A DNA stretch of 64,000 nucleotides from an uncultured Rhizobiaceae group bacterium (GTDB taxonomy: Bacteria > Pseudomonadota > Alphaproteobacteria > Rhizobiales > Rhizobiaceae). The notes below the pieces were generated by a model. That model made no database searches, was not told the origin of the DNA, and saw only the letters and a program-made list of their open reading frames with translations. The translations under genes were made by a program, and so were the position numbers. Each line of letters starts with the position of its first letter. Positions within the stretch are counted from its first letter, which is position 1. The stretch covers positions 372,001 through 436,000 of the forward strand of contig CALLUS010000002.1 in assembly GCA_938010435.1 (NCBI GenBank), written 5' to 3'. Below, in pieces: positions 1 through 9,868 of the stretch.

Positions 1-48
1 GCACTTGATGGCACCTTCTTGATTCCGTTGAAACGTATTATTCTCTGG

Positions 49-603
49 TTACTTAAGCGTGAAAAATCCAATTTCTGTTTCACCGAATTGGCGAACATCC
101 TCACAGATAAAACCGTCGACTATTTCGGGTAAACTGCCCTTTTTCTCTTCCAAAATGCACAAGGCATCCTCTTGTAACCAACCATTTTCCGCCAAGGCAA
201 TAAGAGATTTCTCACCTAGTCCTTTGCCGTAGGGAGGGTCTGCAAAAACCATATCGAATGCACCCATCGTGCCAATCGGCCCTGGTTTGGTTGCATCACG
301 TCGAAACACTTTAGTATGTCCTGTCAGCGAAAATGTTTCGATGTTCGTGCGCAAAAGACCGCGACCTTCGGCGCCGATTTCCATGAATACGCAATAGTGA
401 GCGCCGCGAGATATGGCTTCTAAACCAAGTGCACCGGTACCCGCGAACACATCGAGAATACGGGTTTCGCGCAGTTTCTGTGAGTAAGAGTGGTTCAGAA
501 TATTGAACAGACTTTCGCGTGTACGATCTGTGGTAGGACGAATATTTTGACTGTTCGGTACTGCTAGTTTTCGACCACCAAATTTACCGCCGACGATCCG
601 CAC
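49..603 (-). CDS. rsmD: 16S rRNA (guanine966-N2)-methyltransferase
   Basis: SAM-dependent methylation of G966 in 16S rRNA of the small subunit. The protein opens with RIVGGKFGGRKL, the usual RsmD start. It has the SAM motif I LDVFAGTGALGLEA (about residues 50-63) and the catalytic DPPY (about 122-125). I chose the GTG at 603, giving 184 aa, because GGAGGT lies just upstream and family members begin at RIVGG; an upstream in-frame ATG at 639 would add 12 residues of no homologous character. The 5' end overlaps the end of the pseudouridine synthase gene by about 20 bases, so the two are probably co-transcribed and translationally coupled. Family assignment is firm; the start is likely. Confidence 0.93.
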   Translation of the reverse strand: MRIVGGKFGGRKLAVPNSQNIRPTTDRTRESLFNILNHSYSQKLRETRILDVFAGTGALGLEAISRGAHYCVFMEIGAEGRGLLRTNIETFSLTGHTKVFRRDATKPGPIGTMGAFDMVFADPPYGKGLGEKSLIALAENGWLQEDALCILEEKKGSLPEIVDGFICEDVRQFGETEIGFFTLK

Positions 604-1606
604 CGGCACCTCCAGACGGTTTGGTCTTACGTCCGCCACCGCGCTTTGACGAATATTCAGGGCGCTTACGCGTATCGAGGCGTGCCAAAGGATCTACTTT
701 TTTATCCTTGCGATTGCTGCTTGATTTATTGTTCGCTTTTTCTTTGGAGGATGTTTTTTCTGAGGCGCTGTCAGGTTTTTTGATAGAAACGATTGGCGCA
801 TCGAAGTTTGCATTTGACGCTTCAACCAATTTTTGCCCCAATTGATCACGAAGCGTGCGACTGCGCACTTCGATAACTTCTCCAGCGCCAATCTCACCGA
901 GTTGGAACGGGCCATAAGAGGTCCGGATCAATCGATTTACATCAAGATCAAGAGCAGCAAGCACCTTTTTAACTTCCCGGTTTTTGCCTTCACGCATGGC
1001 GAAAGTTAGCCAGACATTCGTTCCTTGTTGGCGCTCTAACGTTGCTTCAATTGCTCCATAGAGAACTCCATCAACAGCGATACCATCAGCCAATTCATCA
1101 AGTTGTTCTTGCGTCACTGTGCCATGAGCGCGAACTCGATAACGACGCAACCAACCTGTGGACGGCAATTCCAAAACCCGAGACAACCCGCCATCATTGG
1201 TGAGCAACAATAGACCTTCGGTGTTTATGTCCAAGCGTCCTACGCTCATCACTCTTGGTAAATCGGTTGGAAGCCGTTCGAATATTGTGAGACGACCTTC
1301 TGGATCTTTATTCGTTGTGACTTGCCCTGCCCGTTTATTCAACAACCACAGGCGAGTGCGCTCCATGCCAGGCAATGGCTTTCCATCGACCTCAATACGA
1401 TCCGTTTGACTCACAACACAGGCGGGAGTTGTCAGCTTCTTACCATTTAAAATGACGCGTCCGTCTTCAATCCAACGCTCTGCATCGCGGCGCGAACACA
1501 GGCCGGCACGCGCCATGCGCTTGGCGATACGTTCCGTAGGCAATGCTTGTTCGCGTTCAACAGCGTCAGCGCTGGGTTTTGAATTTTGTTTGTCGGGCTT
1601 TTTCAT
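584..1606 (-). CDS. 23S/16S rRNA pseudouridine synthase, RsuA/RluB family
   Basis: Isomerises a uridine in rRNA to pseudouridine. An N-terminal S4 RNA-binding domain (about residues 24-65, ERIAKRMARAGLCSRRDAER) is followed by the catalytic domain with the family motif GRLDINTEGLLLLTND, in which the Asp is the nucleophile. Length is 340 aa. The C-terminal 70 residues or so are a low-complexity Lys/Ser/Arg-rich tail, common in alphaproteobacterial RluB-like proteins. The ATG at 1606 follows GGGAG. The gene is divergent from tadA and overlaps rsmD downstream. RluB (23S U2605) is the best guess, but RsuA/RluE specificity cannot be excluded from sequence alone. Confidence 0.88.
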   Translation of the reverse strand: MKKPDKQNSKPSADAVEREQALPTERIAKRMARAGLCSRRDAERWIEDGRVILNGKKLTTPACVVSQTDRIEVDGKPLPGMERTRLWLLNKRAGQVTTNKDPEGRLTIFERLPTDLPRVMSVGRLDINTEGLLLLTNDGGLSRVLELPSTGWLRRYRVRAHGTVTQEQLDELADGIAVDGVLYGAIEATLERQQGTNVWLTFAMREGKNREVKKVLAALDLDVNRLIRTSYGPFQLGEIGAGEVIEVRSRTLRDQLGQKLVEASNANFDAPIVSIKKPDSASEKTSSKEKANNKSSSNRKDKKVDPLARLDTRKRPEYSSKRGGGRKTKPSGGAGADRRR

Positions 1607-1680
1607 ACATGCTCCCTACCATTGCTTGGCAAGTTGTGCGAGAGCGGTTTTGTAACGTTTGTCTATTTGGTGAGCCGTTG

Positions 1681-2133
1681 ATGACCAATAGTTTTATGAA
1701 TGCCGCTTTGGATGAAGCCAGACGTGCTTCAGAACGGAATGAAGTTCCGGTGGGAGCTGTTATTGTGTATCAAAACAAAATCATTGCCCGTGGTGGAAAT
1801 CGAACACTTGAACTGAGTGATCCCAGCGCTCACGCAGAAGTTGTTGTCATTCGTGAAGCTTGCGAAAGCTTAAATAGCCAACGGCTCAATGATTGCGATC
1901 TGTATGTGACATTAGAACCATGCACCATGTGCGCTGCGCTGATTTCATTCGCCCGCATTCGGCGCCTGTATATTGCAGCAGAAGATGCTAAGGGCGGCGG
2001 TGTATTGAATGGCGTTACATTCTACAATCACCCCACATGCCATCATGCGCCCGAAGTCTACTCGGGCCTGCAAGAGTCGCTTGCAGCTGAATTGTTAAAA
2101 ACGTTTTTTAGAACGCGGCGCGGGAACAACTAA
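1681..2133 (+). CDS. tadA: tRNA-specific adenosine-34 deaminase
   Basis: Zinc-dependent deaminase converting wobble A34 of tRNA-Arg(ACG) to inosine. The zinc and proton-shuttle motif HAEVV and the second zinc motif PCTMC are both intact, in the order and spacing of the cytidine-deaminase fold. The reading frame is open from 1543, but the 46 upstream residues have no deaminase character. The ATG at 1681 (MTNSFMNAALDEARRA) gives 150 aa, the usual TadA size. It is divergent from the pseudouridine synthase gene, so three RNA-modification genes sit together. A general nucleoside deaminase is the alternative, but PCTMCAALI favours TadA. Confidence 0.9.
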   Translation: MTNSFMNAALDEARRASERNEVPVGAVIVYQNKIIARGGNRTLELSDPSAHAEVVVIREACESLNSQRLNDCDLYVTLEPCTMCAALISFARIRRLYIAAEDAKGGGVLNGVTFYNHPTCHHAPEVYSGLQESLAAELLKTFFRTRRGNN

Positions 2134-2152
2134 GAGTATATTTGAACCTAAC

Positions 2153-2815
2153 TCAATTGCCGCGAATTGTGTCCCAAAGGCTCTTTTTCTTCTTCGTAGT
2201 AAGATTTGGGTTCTTCGCTTCTTCACCAATCACTCCAGCAGGAGCTGTATCAGCTGGTGTGCGGTAGATGCGCTTTGGTTCAGTTAGATATTTGCGTGGA
2301 GCAGCACCAGTAGCGCCACTTAACTCAGCTTTACGCTTCAAGAACTCAGAACGCTCGATACGTTCTTTCGTCGGATCATATCGCAAATCACGATCTTCGT
2401 GCTTGCCACCAACTTTCGAGCTTTGTGCTGCTGCGCTTTGACGGCGTGCTTCCGCAACTTCAGGTGGAAGTTCGGTGCCATTGGCTTCTGCTTCATCCAC
2501 AGCAGCCAGCAGACGTTGACGCTTAGTTTCAGAATCTTCCGGGAAGTAACCATCACCACCTTGAATAGATTCAGCCGGAGCGGGCAATTCAGATCTGGAC
2601 GGAGGCTTCACAAGGCCAGAGCGGGAAGAGTAGTCGATCCGCTCTTTCTTGTTGCCGCCCCCAAGAGCGACGATGCCTGTAATATCATCAAACAATTGAC
2701 GTTCTTGAGACTTGCCGGTGCCGTATGTGGATGTACCTGTGCAGCCGCTCAATATAACGGTGGAAGCGAGAAACACCGCTCCACATGCCAATTTTCTATT
2801 GCTTTTGATGGTCAT
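2153..2815 (-). CDS. Putative outer-membrane lipoprotein, DUF3035/BamF-like character
   Basis: Predicted exported lipoprotein of 220 aa. A basic start and hydrophobic segment end in the lipobox LSGC, with lipidated Cys25. The mature part is hydrophilic, rich in Glu, Lys, Arg and Pro, with no enzyme motif. The pattern just after the lipobox (short Ser/Thr/Gly stretch, then a Pro-rich LVKPPSRSELPAPAES) recalls alphaproteobacterial DUF3035 proteins, described as BamF of the outer-membrane assembly machine, but that match is from memory and weak. The start at 2815 places the signal peptide at the N terminus; an ATG at 2848 would add 11 residues in front. It lies 170 bases downstream of ileS on the same strand. 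Confidence 0.65.
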   Translation of the reverse strand: MTIKSNRKLACGAVFLASTVILSGCTGTSTYGTGKSQERQLFDDITGIVALGGGNKKERIDYSSRSGLVKPPSRSELPAPAESIQGGDGYFPEDSETKRQRLLAAVDEAEANGTELPPEVAEARRQSAAAQSSKVGGKHEDRDLRYDPTKERIERSEFLKRKAELSGATGAAPRKYLTEPKRIYRTPADTAPAGVIGEEAKNPNLTTKKKKSLWDTIRGN

Positions 2816-2985
2816 TACGCATCCAACCTTGATCTCTTCACCCGCCACTAAGGCGAAACCTTATGCACCTAGACTTTCCAACCACTTAAATGGGGCCAGA
2901 ATCCGACATTGGACGAGAAACTATGACGTATCACTATTGTTAGCAAGGTGAATGTCTAAAGATGGTTTCTGCCCTATCCTTATTA

Positions 2986-5900
2986 TTAGCCTTCAATTTC
3001 ACGCATCGCGGCAGCATCACGCAATGAAATATCCGGGTAATCAGGGTCAGTTCCCACTTCTGGCAGCACACGCCAGGAACGGGCACATTTTTGCCCCTGT
3101 GCTATACGATTGACCACGGCCACACCCGAAACATCTTCCATTGTGAACGCATCAGTGCTTGGAGCATCAGACGTCACTTCAATCTGACTGGTGATGCAGA
3201 TTTCAGCAAAATCCAAATTATCAAGAGATTTCAACAATTCAGCATCCGTCACGTACACCAGTGGCGCAGCTTCAAGTGAAGACCCGATGCGATTTGGGTC
3301 GTCTTTTTCCAAACGTCGCACAACTTCCAAAGCACCCGTTACCACACGACGCACTTTACGTATTTTCGACCATTTGGTCGCCAGACCATCATCCTCCCAC
3401 TCTGTTGGAATATCGGGGAATTGACGCAAATGAACGGAATCCGCGTCAGGATGTCTTTCCAACCATGCCTCTTCCATGGTGAAGCACAACATAGGGGCCA
3501 TCCAAGCCGTTAGACAATCAAACAGTTTGGAGACAACGTGAAGCGAAGCTTTGCGCCGCACGGATGAAGGCGCATCGCAATAAAGGGCGTCTTTTCGAAT
3601 GTCGAAATAAAAGGCCGACAATTCGATGTTCATAAAGTTGTTGAGCGCTGCAAACACCTTTTTGAAGTCAAAGGCATCATAGCCTTCGCGCACAAGCTGA
3701 TCGAGTTCGGACAAACGATGCAGCATGAGACGTTCAAGTTCAGGCATGTCTGCAAATGCGACTTCTTCGCCAGTGTCATGAGCCAATGTGCCAAGCATCC
3801 AGCGCAATGTGTTGCGTAGCTTACGGTACGCGTCGATGGACGTTTTCAGAATTTCAGGCCCAATGCGTAGGTCTTCCGCATAATCTGCAGAAGCCACCCA
3901 AAGGCGCAAAATGTCTGCACCTGATTGCTTGATCACATCTTGAGGCGTTGTTTGATTGCCAAGAGACTTGGACATTTTACGCCCGTCTTCTGCCATCACA
4001 AAGCCATGGGTTAGCACAGCATCATAAGGCGCACGGCCCCGTGTTCCGCAGCTTTCCAACAAGGACGAGTGGAACCAACCACGATGTTGGTCGGAGCCTT
4101 CCAGATATAAATCCGCAGGCCATTTTAAATCTTCGCGCTGCTCAAGGCAGAATGCGTGGGTTGAACCTGAATCAAACCAAACATCGAGAATGTCATCGAC
4201 CTTTTCCCAAGCGTCCATGTCATCCACGAAGCCGTCAAGAAAACGCTCTTTGGCACCATCTGCGTACCAAGCATCTGCGCCTTCTTGCGAGTAAGCGTCT
4301 TTGATCCGCGCCATCAATTCATCAGAGCGGTCAAATTCTGGCCCCGGGATCATCTGCCCTGTTTCTTCATTGCGGAACACGGAGATTGGCACACCCCAGG
4401 CGCGTTGACGTGAGAGCACCCAATCAGGGCGTTGTTCAATCATCGCGCGCAAACGGTTTTGCCCCACGGCAGGTACGAAACGCGTTTCATCAATGGCGGC
4501 CAAAGCAGTTTGACGCAGGGTGCCCATATTGGTGGCAGAGCCATCGCCCACCACGCCGTCTTTGTCCATGTACACAAACCACTGAGGTGTGTTGCGGAAG
4601 ATGATGGGTTTTTTCGAACGCCAAGAGTGTGGGTATTCGTGTTTCACACGACCACGGGCGAACAGGTTGTTTTGGCCAATAAGCGCAGTGATGACTTTTT
4701 GGTTTGCATCACCTTTTTTGCCCTTGTCGTCGATGACGCGCGCACCTTCAAAACCCGGTGCATCTTCGGTGTAGAAACCACCATCATCGACGGGAAACGG
4801 AATGCGCGTATCGATGCCCATGGCTTCGATTGTTGTCGTGTTCGCCATCCAGGCTTCAAAGTCATCACGACCATGGCTTGGTGCAGTGTGAACGAAACCT
4901 GTACCAGCATCGTCGGTGACATGGTCGCCAGCGAGCATTGGGACTGTGAAACTGTAGAATGGGTCAACGTTGGCAAGAGGGTGTTGGAGACTGAACTCGC
5001 CTAATTCCTTTGATGAAACATCTCGCAGTTTATTGAACGTCACTTTCGCTTTCGTTGCGCATTCTTCTGCCAATCGATCTGCAAATACGAGCTTGTCGCC
5101 AGCTTGCGGGCCGAAATCTTGTTCCGCGCTTTCCACTTCAAACAGGCCATAATTTACGCGCTCGGAATAACACACCGCGCGGTTGGCAGGAATTGTCCAA
5201 GGGGTCGTTGTCCAAATAACAACGGATGCGCCTTCCAACTCCTCAGAAATTGCTATCTGCTTAAAATTTTCAGCTTGAGCATTCGTAAAATCGCCACGAG
5301 GTTTATCGGAAACGTCTGTCATTCCCATTTTGAAAATTTTATGAATGGGAAATTTTACCCAAACCGTGTCGCTCTCATAGATTTCATATTCGATTTCGGC
5401 TTCAGCCAAGGCTGTACGTTCAACCACGCTCCACATGATTGGCTTTGAGCCACGATAGAGCTGTCCGCTTTTGGCGAATTTCATCAACTCGTTGGCGATG
5501 ATAGCCTCAGACTCAAAGTTCATCGTTAGATACGGTTGTTTGAAATCACCCGTTACACCAAGACGAAGGAATTCTTCGGTCTGTACACCAACCCAATGGG
5601 CAGCAAAATCACGGCATTCCTTACGGAATTCATTGATTGGAACCTCGTCTTTGTTTTTGCCCTTAGCGCGATACTGCTCTTCAATTTTCCATTCGATGGG
5701 CAGGCCGTGGCAATCCCAACCCGGCACATAGTTGGAATCAAATCCGCGCATTTGAAACGAACGGGTGATGATGTCTTTCAAAATTTTATTCAGTGCGTGG
5801 CCGATATGCAGATTACCGTTTGCATATGGAGGGCCATCATGAAGAACATATTTCGGACGACCAGCTGCATCATCACGCAGTTTTTTATAAAGATCTTGCT

Positions 5901-6015
5901 CTTCCCATCTTGCGATCATTTGCGGCTCTTTTTTTGGCAGGCCAGCACGCATGGGAAATTCAGTTTTGGGCAGATTGAGTGTGAGCGAATAATCGCGGGG
6001 CTCAGTATCAGACAT
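2986..6015 (-). CDS. ileS: Isoleucyl-tRNA synthetase
   Basis: Charges tRNA-Ile with isoleucine and edits misactivated valine. Class I signatures are present: HIGH at residues 70-73 ([15 protein letters not shown]) and KMSKS at 680-684 ([11 protein letters not shown]). The CP1 editing domain carries [12 protein letters not shown] (about 269-280). Length is 1009 aa. The C-terminal zinc-binding cluster seen in E. coli is reduced here: KCARSW has one Cys where KCxRCW is usual. The 5' leader contains a 9-bp inverted repeat about 25 bases before the start. The start ATG at 6015 lacks a strong Shine-Dalgarno sequence. Confidence 0.97.
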   Translation of the reverse strand: MSDTEPRDYSLTLNLPKTEFPMRAGLPKKEPQMIARWEEQDLYKKLRDDAAGRPKYVLHDGPPYANGNLHIGHALNKILKDIITRSFQMRGFDSNYVPGWDCHGLPIEWKIEEQYRAKGKNKDEVPINEFRKECRDFAAHWVGVQTEEFLRLGVTGDFKQPYLTMNFESEAIIANELMKFAKSGQLYRGSKPIMWSVVERTALAEAEIEYEIYESDTVWVKFPIHKIFKMGMTDVSDKPRGDFTNAQAENFKQIAISEELEGASVVIWTTTPWTIPANRAVCYSERVNYGLFEVESAEQDFGPQAGDKLVFADRLAEECATKAKVTFNKLRDVSSKELGEFSLQHPLANVDPFYSFTVPMLAGDHVTDDAGTGFVHTAPSHGRDDFEAWMANTTTIEAMGIDTRIPFPVDDGGFYTEDAPGFEGARVIDDKGKKGDANQKVITALIGQNNLFARGRVKHEYPHSWRSKKPIIFRNTPQWFVYMDKDGVVGDGSATNMGTLRQTALAAIDETRFVPAVGQNRLRAMIEQRPDWVLSRQRAWGVPISVFRNEETGQMIPGPEFDRSDELMARIKDAYSQEGADAWYADGAKERFLDGFVDDMDAWEKVDDILDVWFDSGSTHAFCLEQREDLKWPADLYLEGSDQHRGWFHSSLLESCGTRGRAPYDAVLTHGFVMAEDGRKMSKSLGNQTTPQDVIKQSGADILRLWVASADYAEDLRIGPEILKTSIDAYRKLRNTLRWMLGTLAHDTGEEVAFADMPELERLMLHRLSELDQLVREGYDAFDFKKVFAALNNFMNIELSAFYFDIRKDALYCDAPSSVRRKASLHVVSKLFDCLTAWMAPMLCFTMEEAWLERHPDADSVHLRQFPDIPTEWEDDGLATKWSKIRKVRRVVTGALEVVRRLEKDDPNRIGSSLEAAPLVYVTDAELLKSLDNLDFAEICITSQIEVTSDAPSTDAFTMEDVSGVAVVNRIAQGQKCARSWRVLPEVGTDPDYPDISLRDAAAMREIEG

Positions 6016-6039
6016 AAAGATTTTATCTCAGGTTTCAGC

Positions 6040-6062
6040 CAATTTGCGGTGTGCGCAAATTG
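6040..6062 (-). promoter_or_regulatory. Inverted repeat in the ileS 5' leader
   Basis: CAATTTGCG and CGCAAATTG form a perfect 9-bp inverted repeat around a 5-base loop, 25 bases upstream of the ileS start codon. It could be an mRNA leader hairpin or a protein operator. There is no T-run behind it, so it is not a classical terminator, and no T-box features are visible. Confidence 0.35.
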
Positions 6063-6282
6063 CAATGTGGTCGTTTCAATACTTGATGAATTTGGCCCAA
6101 CTGAACGTGGCACGGGCCTGTGCCTTCCCGGACCTTCAACTGCGCTTTGCGTCAGTTCAAGGCCGGGCCTATAATTCGTATGATGTGGCGGCGCGTATGC
6201 CGCTCTGCGCTTTTATCAAGACGTGTCATGGAAGCTGCATAGCAAAGGCTTGTCAGGGTTTCCAGAGGAAACCGTGTTTTGC

Positions 6283-7044
6283 TCAATATGTATTGGAATC
6301 CAACTTGTCGAAAATTACCTTGCGCATCATTTTCGACATCATATTGGGAGCCAATTTGCCGAAAAACTTGGCAGCACCGGCACCTTTGCCAGCGTAAAGT
6401 TCTTTCTTGCCTTTGGCCGCTGCTTTCAAAACCAGTTTGGCCATATCTTCCGGCAACATGCGTTTGTTGGCTTTCGAGCCTTTGGGAGAATATCGCTCTG
6501 CGTGTTCAGTTCTGATGGGACCGGGGAATACAGCCGTTACACCCACGCCACGTTTTTTAAATGGCTTACGAACACTTTTTGCGTAAATGGCGAGACCATC
6601 TTTGGTCGCTGCGTAAACGCTTGCACCGGGATATCCAACTGCATGGGACAAAGACGAGATAAACACCATTTGAGATTTTGACGACATATTGTCTTGCCGC
6701 ATCAAACCAGACGCCATCACCAAAGGAGCCGTCAGATTGATTGCAATAAGCTTTTCATAAGCAGCCCCTGGAATTTCTTCAAACCGCCCCGTGGCGCTAA
6801 TCCCCGCATTCAAAATCACAAGATCAAATTTTACGTCTTTCACATCGCGCATCAAACGCTGGACTGAACTTGGATTGGCAAGATCAGCCAGTATCACACG
6901 ACAAGAACCACGGCTTTTGATGGCCAATGCATCCAAAGCATCTGTATCCCGATCAACCGCCCACACCTCATGGCCAGCGTCCAGTAATTGGTCTGTCATG
7001 GCACGGCCAAGGCCATTTGCAGCTCCTGTGACCAACGCTTTCAC
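6283..7044 (-). CDS. SDR-family oxidoreductase
   Basis: NAD(P)-dependent short-chain dehydrogenase/reductase, 253 aa. The dinucleotide motif TGAANGLG lies at residues 6-13, NAG follows beta-4, and the catalytic tetrad includes Ser in FISSLSHAVG and Tyr-Lys in YAATK. The first four bases overlap the stop of the preceding SDR gene (ATGA), so the two are translationally coupled. The pair may have arisen by duplication, since both carry YAATK and similar folds. The C-terminal segment (GKGAGAAKFFGKLAPNMMSK) resembles the hydrophobic tails of classical SDRs that act on lipids or sterols, but the substrate cannot be called. Confidence 0.85.
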   Translation of the reverse strand: MKALVTGAANGLGRAMTDQLLDAGHEVWAVDRDTDALDALAIKSRGSCRVILADLANPSSVQRLMRDVKDVKFDLVILNAGISATGRFEEIPGAAYEKLIAINLTAPLVMASGLMRQDNMSSKSQMVFISSLSHAVGYPGASVYAATKDGLAIYAKSVRKPFKKRGVGVTAVFPGPIRTEHAERYSPKGSKANKRMLPEDMAKLVLKAAAKGKKELYAGKGAGAAKFFGKLAPNMMSKMMRKVIFDKLDSNTY

Positions 7045-7766
7045 AACTCACCTTCCTTGGCAGAAGAGAAGATGGATGACCAACCATAGGCGCGAGACAG
7101 AACGCGTTTGCCGTCACGGTTGCGGATTGAGCGTTGAATGGCACGCACAGCGCGTTTTGTGGACATAAAGAACATGCGCACCATGCCTGTTTTCAATCCT
7201 GCTTTGGCATGCATTTTCGTACGGGTTGGCCCCGGATGAATAATTTGCACATGAGTTTTGTTGCGCCATTCTTCGCGCAGAGAACGCACAAATCCTTCTA
7301 AACCTGCTTTGGTTGCGGCATAGGTTGCAAATTGTGCTTGCCCATTCGCTGCCGTCGATCCGATCATCGCCAATTGACCTTGTGCCGCAAACAAAAGTGG
7401 GGCGATGGCTTTTGCAATCAAAACCGGAGCGGTTAGATTAATGGCAATTTGATGATCTATCTGTTCCGGCGTTTCATCAGCCGGATGTCCTGTCCAACCC
7501 GTGGCAGCATTTAAAATGGCGAGATCGATACTTCCCCATTCAAATTTCTCCATGGCCTGCGCAATGGCACGCGCGGCAGCTTCCGGTTCGCTTTGGTCTG
7601 CACGAATGTAAGCGATGTTTGGTGATCCGAAAAAATCGAGATCATTGGTCAGTAATTGACGGCCCGTCGCCACAACACGATGCCCCCGACTGGCGTAAGC
7701 CTTGGCCAATTCAAAACCCAATCCATCGGTTGCACCGGTGATCAGGATGTTTCGACTTTTCAACAT
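7041..7766 (-). CDS. SDR-family oxidoreductase
   Basis: Second short-chain dehydrogenase, about 241 aa. Motifs: TGATDGLG (cofactor), LNAATG in place of the usual NAG, and YAATK (catalytic Tyr-Lys), preceded by Ser in IGSTAANGQ. The ATG at 7766 is taken as the start; an in-frame TTG at 7778 is possible and would place it 3 bases from the ribF stop. It is coupled to the next SDR gene by an ATGA overlap and lies directly downstream of ribF, so a ribF-SDR-SDR operon is likely. Substrate unknown. Confidence 0.82.
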   Translation of the reverse strand: MLKSRNILITGATDGLGFELAKAYASRGHRVVATGRQLLTNDLDFFGSPNIAYIRADQSEPEAAARAIAQAMEKFEWGSIDLAILNAATGWTGHPADETPEQIDHQIAINLTAPVLIAKAIAPLLFAAQGQLAMIGSTAANGQAQFATYAATKAGLEGFVRSLREEWRNKTHVQIIHPGPTRTKMHAKAGLKTGMVRMFFMSTKRAVRAIQRSIRNRDGKRVLSRAYGWSSIFSSAKEGEL

Positions 7767-7781
7767 GCGACGCGCCAATTT

Positions 7782-8795
7782 TTAACCCACCTGCAGGTTT
7801 GAAAAATTGAGTTTCGTATCTAATTCAGACAAAGGTTGGACTGCGGCAAATACGGTTCGCGCTTCCAGTGAATCTTTGTCCATTTGTTCAACGAGTGCTT
7901 CTGCGCTGTTAAATTTCTCTTCACCGCGCAGATGTGAAAACAATGACACCTCAATATTCTGCCCATAAAGATTACCAGAATAATCAAAAACAAAGGTTTC
8001 CAAAAGGGTTGGACCATTGTCGAAGGTTGGACGGCGGCCATAGCTTGCCACCCCATTGCGTAAGATGCCGTCTTCCGTTCGAAGTCTCACGGCGTAAATG
8101 CCATGCGCCAAATGACAGCTCTCTGGCAGCGACAGATTTGCTGTGGGATAACCGAGTGTTCGTCCCAATTGCTGACCTTTGATCACCTCGCCCGCCACGC
8201 ACCAGCGATAACCGAGCAGACCAGCGGTTTCAACGGCGTCGCCAGCACCAAGGCACCTTCTGATGCGACTTGATGAAATTGCCTCACTGTTTTCATCTTC
8301 ATGAGCTTCGACAATTGTCACTCCAAAGTTTTCCGACACACCTTTCGCACTTAGAAATTCTGGTGTGCCCGCACGGTCTTTGCCGAACATAAAATTAAAG
8401 CCCGAAACCACATGACTTGCGCCCGCTTTCTCCAGCAAGAAATGATCGACAAAATCATCCGCACTTGTGGATGCAAGGTCGCGTGTGAAGGGCAGTGTCA
8501 GAAGACCATCGAGCCCAAATTCCTGCAATACACGTGCTTTCATGTTTTCAGGCGTCAGTCGAAACACCGGAGATTCCGGCTTGAACAAAGTGCGCGGATG
8601 CGGCTCGAATGAAATTGCATAAGCCTTGCTGTTGGTTTTACGAGCCGTTTCCAAAGCTGATTGCAGGACGGTCTGGTGACCTCTGTGAACACCATCGAAG
8701 TTACCAATAGCCAATACCGCGCCACGTTGAATGTCAGCGACAGCTTTGGTCAAATTATGATGCAGGAAACCAGTCAAATTCAAACGCCTTCCCAA
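7782..8795 (-). CDS. ribF: Bifunctional riboflavin kinase/FAD synthetase
   Basis: Makes FMN and then FAD from riboflavin. The N-terminal FAD synthetase domain carries the nucleotidyltransferase signature AIGNFDGVHRGHQ, and the SSRIRR element ends that domain. The C-terminal flavokinase domain shows GRTLGYPTANL and a Pro-Thr-Phe-Asp motif (RRPTFDNG). Length is 337 aa. No ATG is available near the N terminus: the frame begins with TTG at 8795, and further TTG codons at 8783 and 8777 follow a GGAAGG. The last, about 10 bases after that element, is the best-placed start, so the true protein may be six residues shorter. It overlaps the HAD hydrolase gene by up to 16 bases. Confidence 0.93.
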   Translation of the reverse strand: MGRRLNLTGFLHHNLTKAVADIQRGAVLAIGNFDGVHRGHQTVLQSALETARKTNSKAYAISFEPHPRTLFKPESPVFRLTPENMKARVLQEFGLDGLLTLPFTRDLASTSADDFVDHFLLEKAGASHVVSGFNFMFGKDRAGTPEFLSAKGVSENFGVTIVEAHEDENSEAISSSRIRRCLGAGDAVETAGLLGYRWCVAGEVIKGQQLGRTLGYPTANLSLPESCHLAHGIYAVRLRTEDGILRNGVASYGRRPTFDNGPTLLETFVFDYSGNLYGQNIEVSLFSHLRGEEKFNSAEALVEQMDKDSLEARTVFAAVQPLSELDTKLNFSNLQVG

Positions 8796-9658
8796 CTCAA
8801 TCGTGGCATCCAGAACTTCGGCGTTGCGCCGTTATTTTCCAAAAACTCGTGCAACTTTCCTTCGTCTGGTGCATCAGGGTTGCCATATTCGCCGCTGTGA
8901 ATTCCTGCACTGATATACAAGAGGTCATAGCCATTGGACTGGGCTCCTGCCACATCTGTTGGCATACCATCGCCAATTGCAATTGCGTCTGCCTTTGCAA
9001 TCTCGACATCGGTAACAGCTTGCAATTTTTCAAATGCGAGATCGTAAATTGGTTTGTGAGGTTTGCCAGCCACGCGGGTCACGCCGCCTAATTGTTCATA
9101 CAATCTGGCAAGTGACCCCGCGCACCAGATCAATCTATCGCCACGCTCGACCACCAAATCCGGATTAGCACATATCAATGGTACCCCACGGCGTACATAA
9201 GCGGACAAGATATGGATGTAATCTTGGGGCGTTTCTTTCTCGTCGTCGATCAATCCAGTGCACACAATCGTTTGTGCATCAGCGCCATCACACAATTCCA
9301 CGTCCAGACCCTCAAACAGCGGAAGATCCCGATCCGGGCCGAGATGGAACACCGGACCTTCTGCCTTTGAAATCAAAACACGGGTGACATCACCTGATGT
9401 GGCTATATCGTCATAGCAATCGTCGGGAACGCCCATATCTTTCAATTGTTGACCTACACCTACTTTGGGTCGCGGCGAATTTGTGATCAAAACCACACGA
9501 CCGCCCTGCTTACGATACGCGGTAAAAGCATCAATTGAATTTCTATAAACCGACTGACCGTTGTGAACCACACCCCAAACATCACTTAAGATGCCCTTGT
9601 AGGTTGGCGCAATTTCAACCAATCCGTTTGCACGGCGCGTAATTGGAGCAGATGACAT
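8780..9658 (-). CDS. HAD-superfamily phosphatase, TIGR01459-type
   Basis: Predicted cytosolic haloacid-dehalogenase-fold phosphatase of 292 aa. Motif I is degenerate in the family's usual way (LSDVWGVVHNG), motif II is ITNSPRP, the Lys motif is GKPHKPIYD, and motif IV is IGDGMPTDVAGA. This DVWGV type is found upstream of ribF in alphaproteobacteria and may act on a phosphorylated flavin precursor or sugar phosphate, though that is inference from context. The frame is open from 9784, but MSSAPITRR at 9658 fits family starts better. It overlaps ribF, so the two are coupled. Confidence 0.82.
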   Translation of the reverse strand: MSSAPITRRANGLVEIAPTYKGILSDVWGVVHNGQSVYRNSIDAFTAYRKQGGRVVLITNSPRPKVGVGQQLKDMGVPDDCYDDIATSGDVTRVLISKAEGPVFHLGPDRDLPLFEGLDVELCDGADAQTIVCTGLIDDEKETPQDYIHILSAYVRRGVPLICANPDLVVERGDRLIWCAGSLARLYEQLGGVTRVAGKPHKPIYDLAFEKLQAVTDVEIAKADAIAIGDGMPTDVAGAQSNGYDLLYISAGIHSGEYGNPDAPDEGKLHEFLENNGATPKFWMPRLSWEGV

Positions 9659-9868
9659 GAGGGCAGAGACCGTTCTGATAAATTCCCCCTTCGCGTAAGG
9701 CGCAGTTAGCGAACCGTCAAGTTTCGTTCGTTCATTGGGATGATATGCGCTGAAAAGTAATAATAAGAACAGTGTATTTCTCAAGTCACCGCTTCACTGT
9801 CCTGGCACGAACGGATAAAGAATTTGGATTGAAACCTGTTTCCCAACCCGGGCAACGTGAGGCGATTA

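Noticed and set aside
1-132. Plus-strand open frame across the window start (ALDGTFLIPLKRIILWLLK...) overlapping the end of rsmD
   Set aside because: It runs antisense into rsmD, matches nothing I know, and its start is outside the window. A convergent gene end with long overlap is possible but unsupported.
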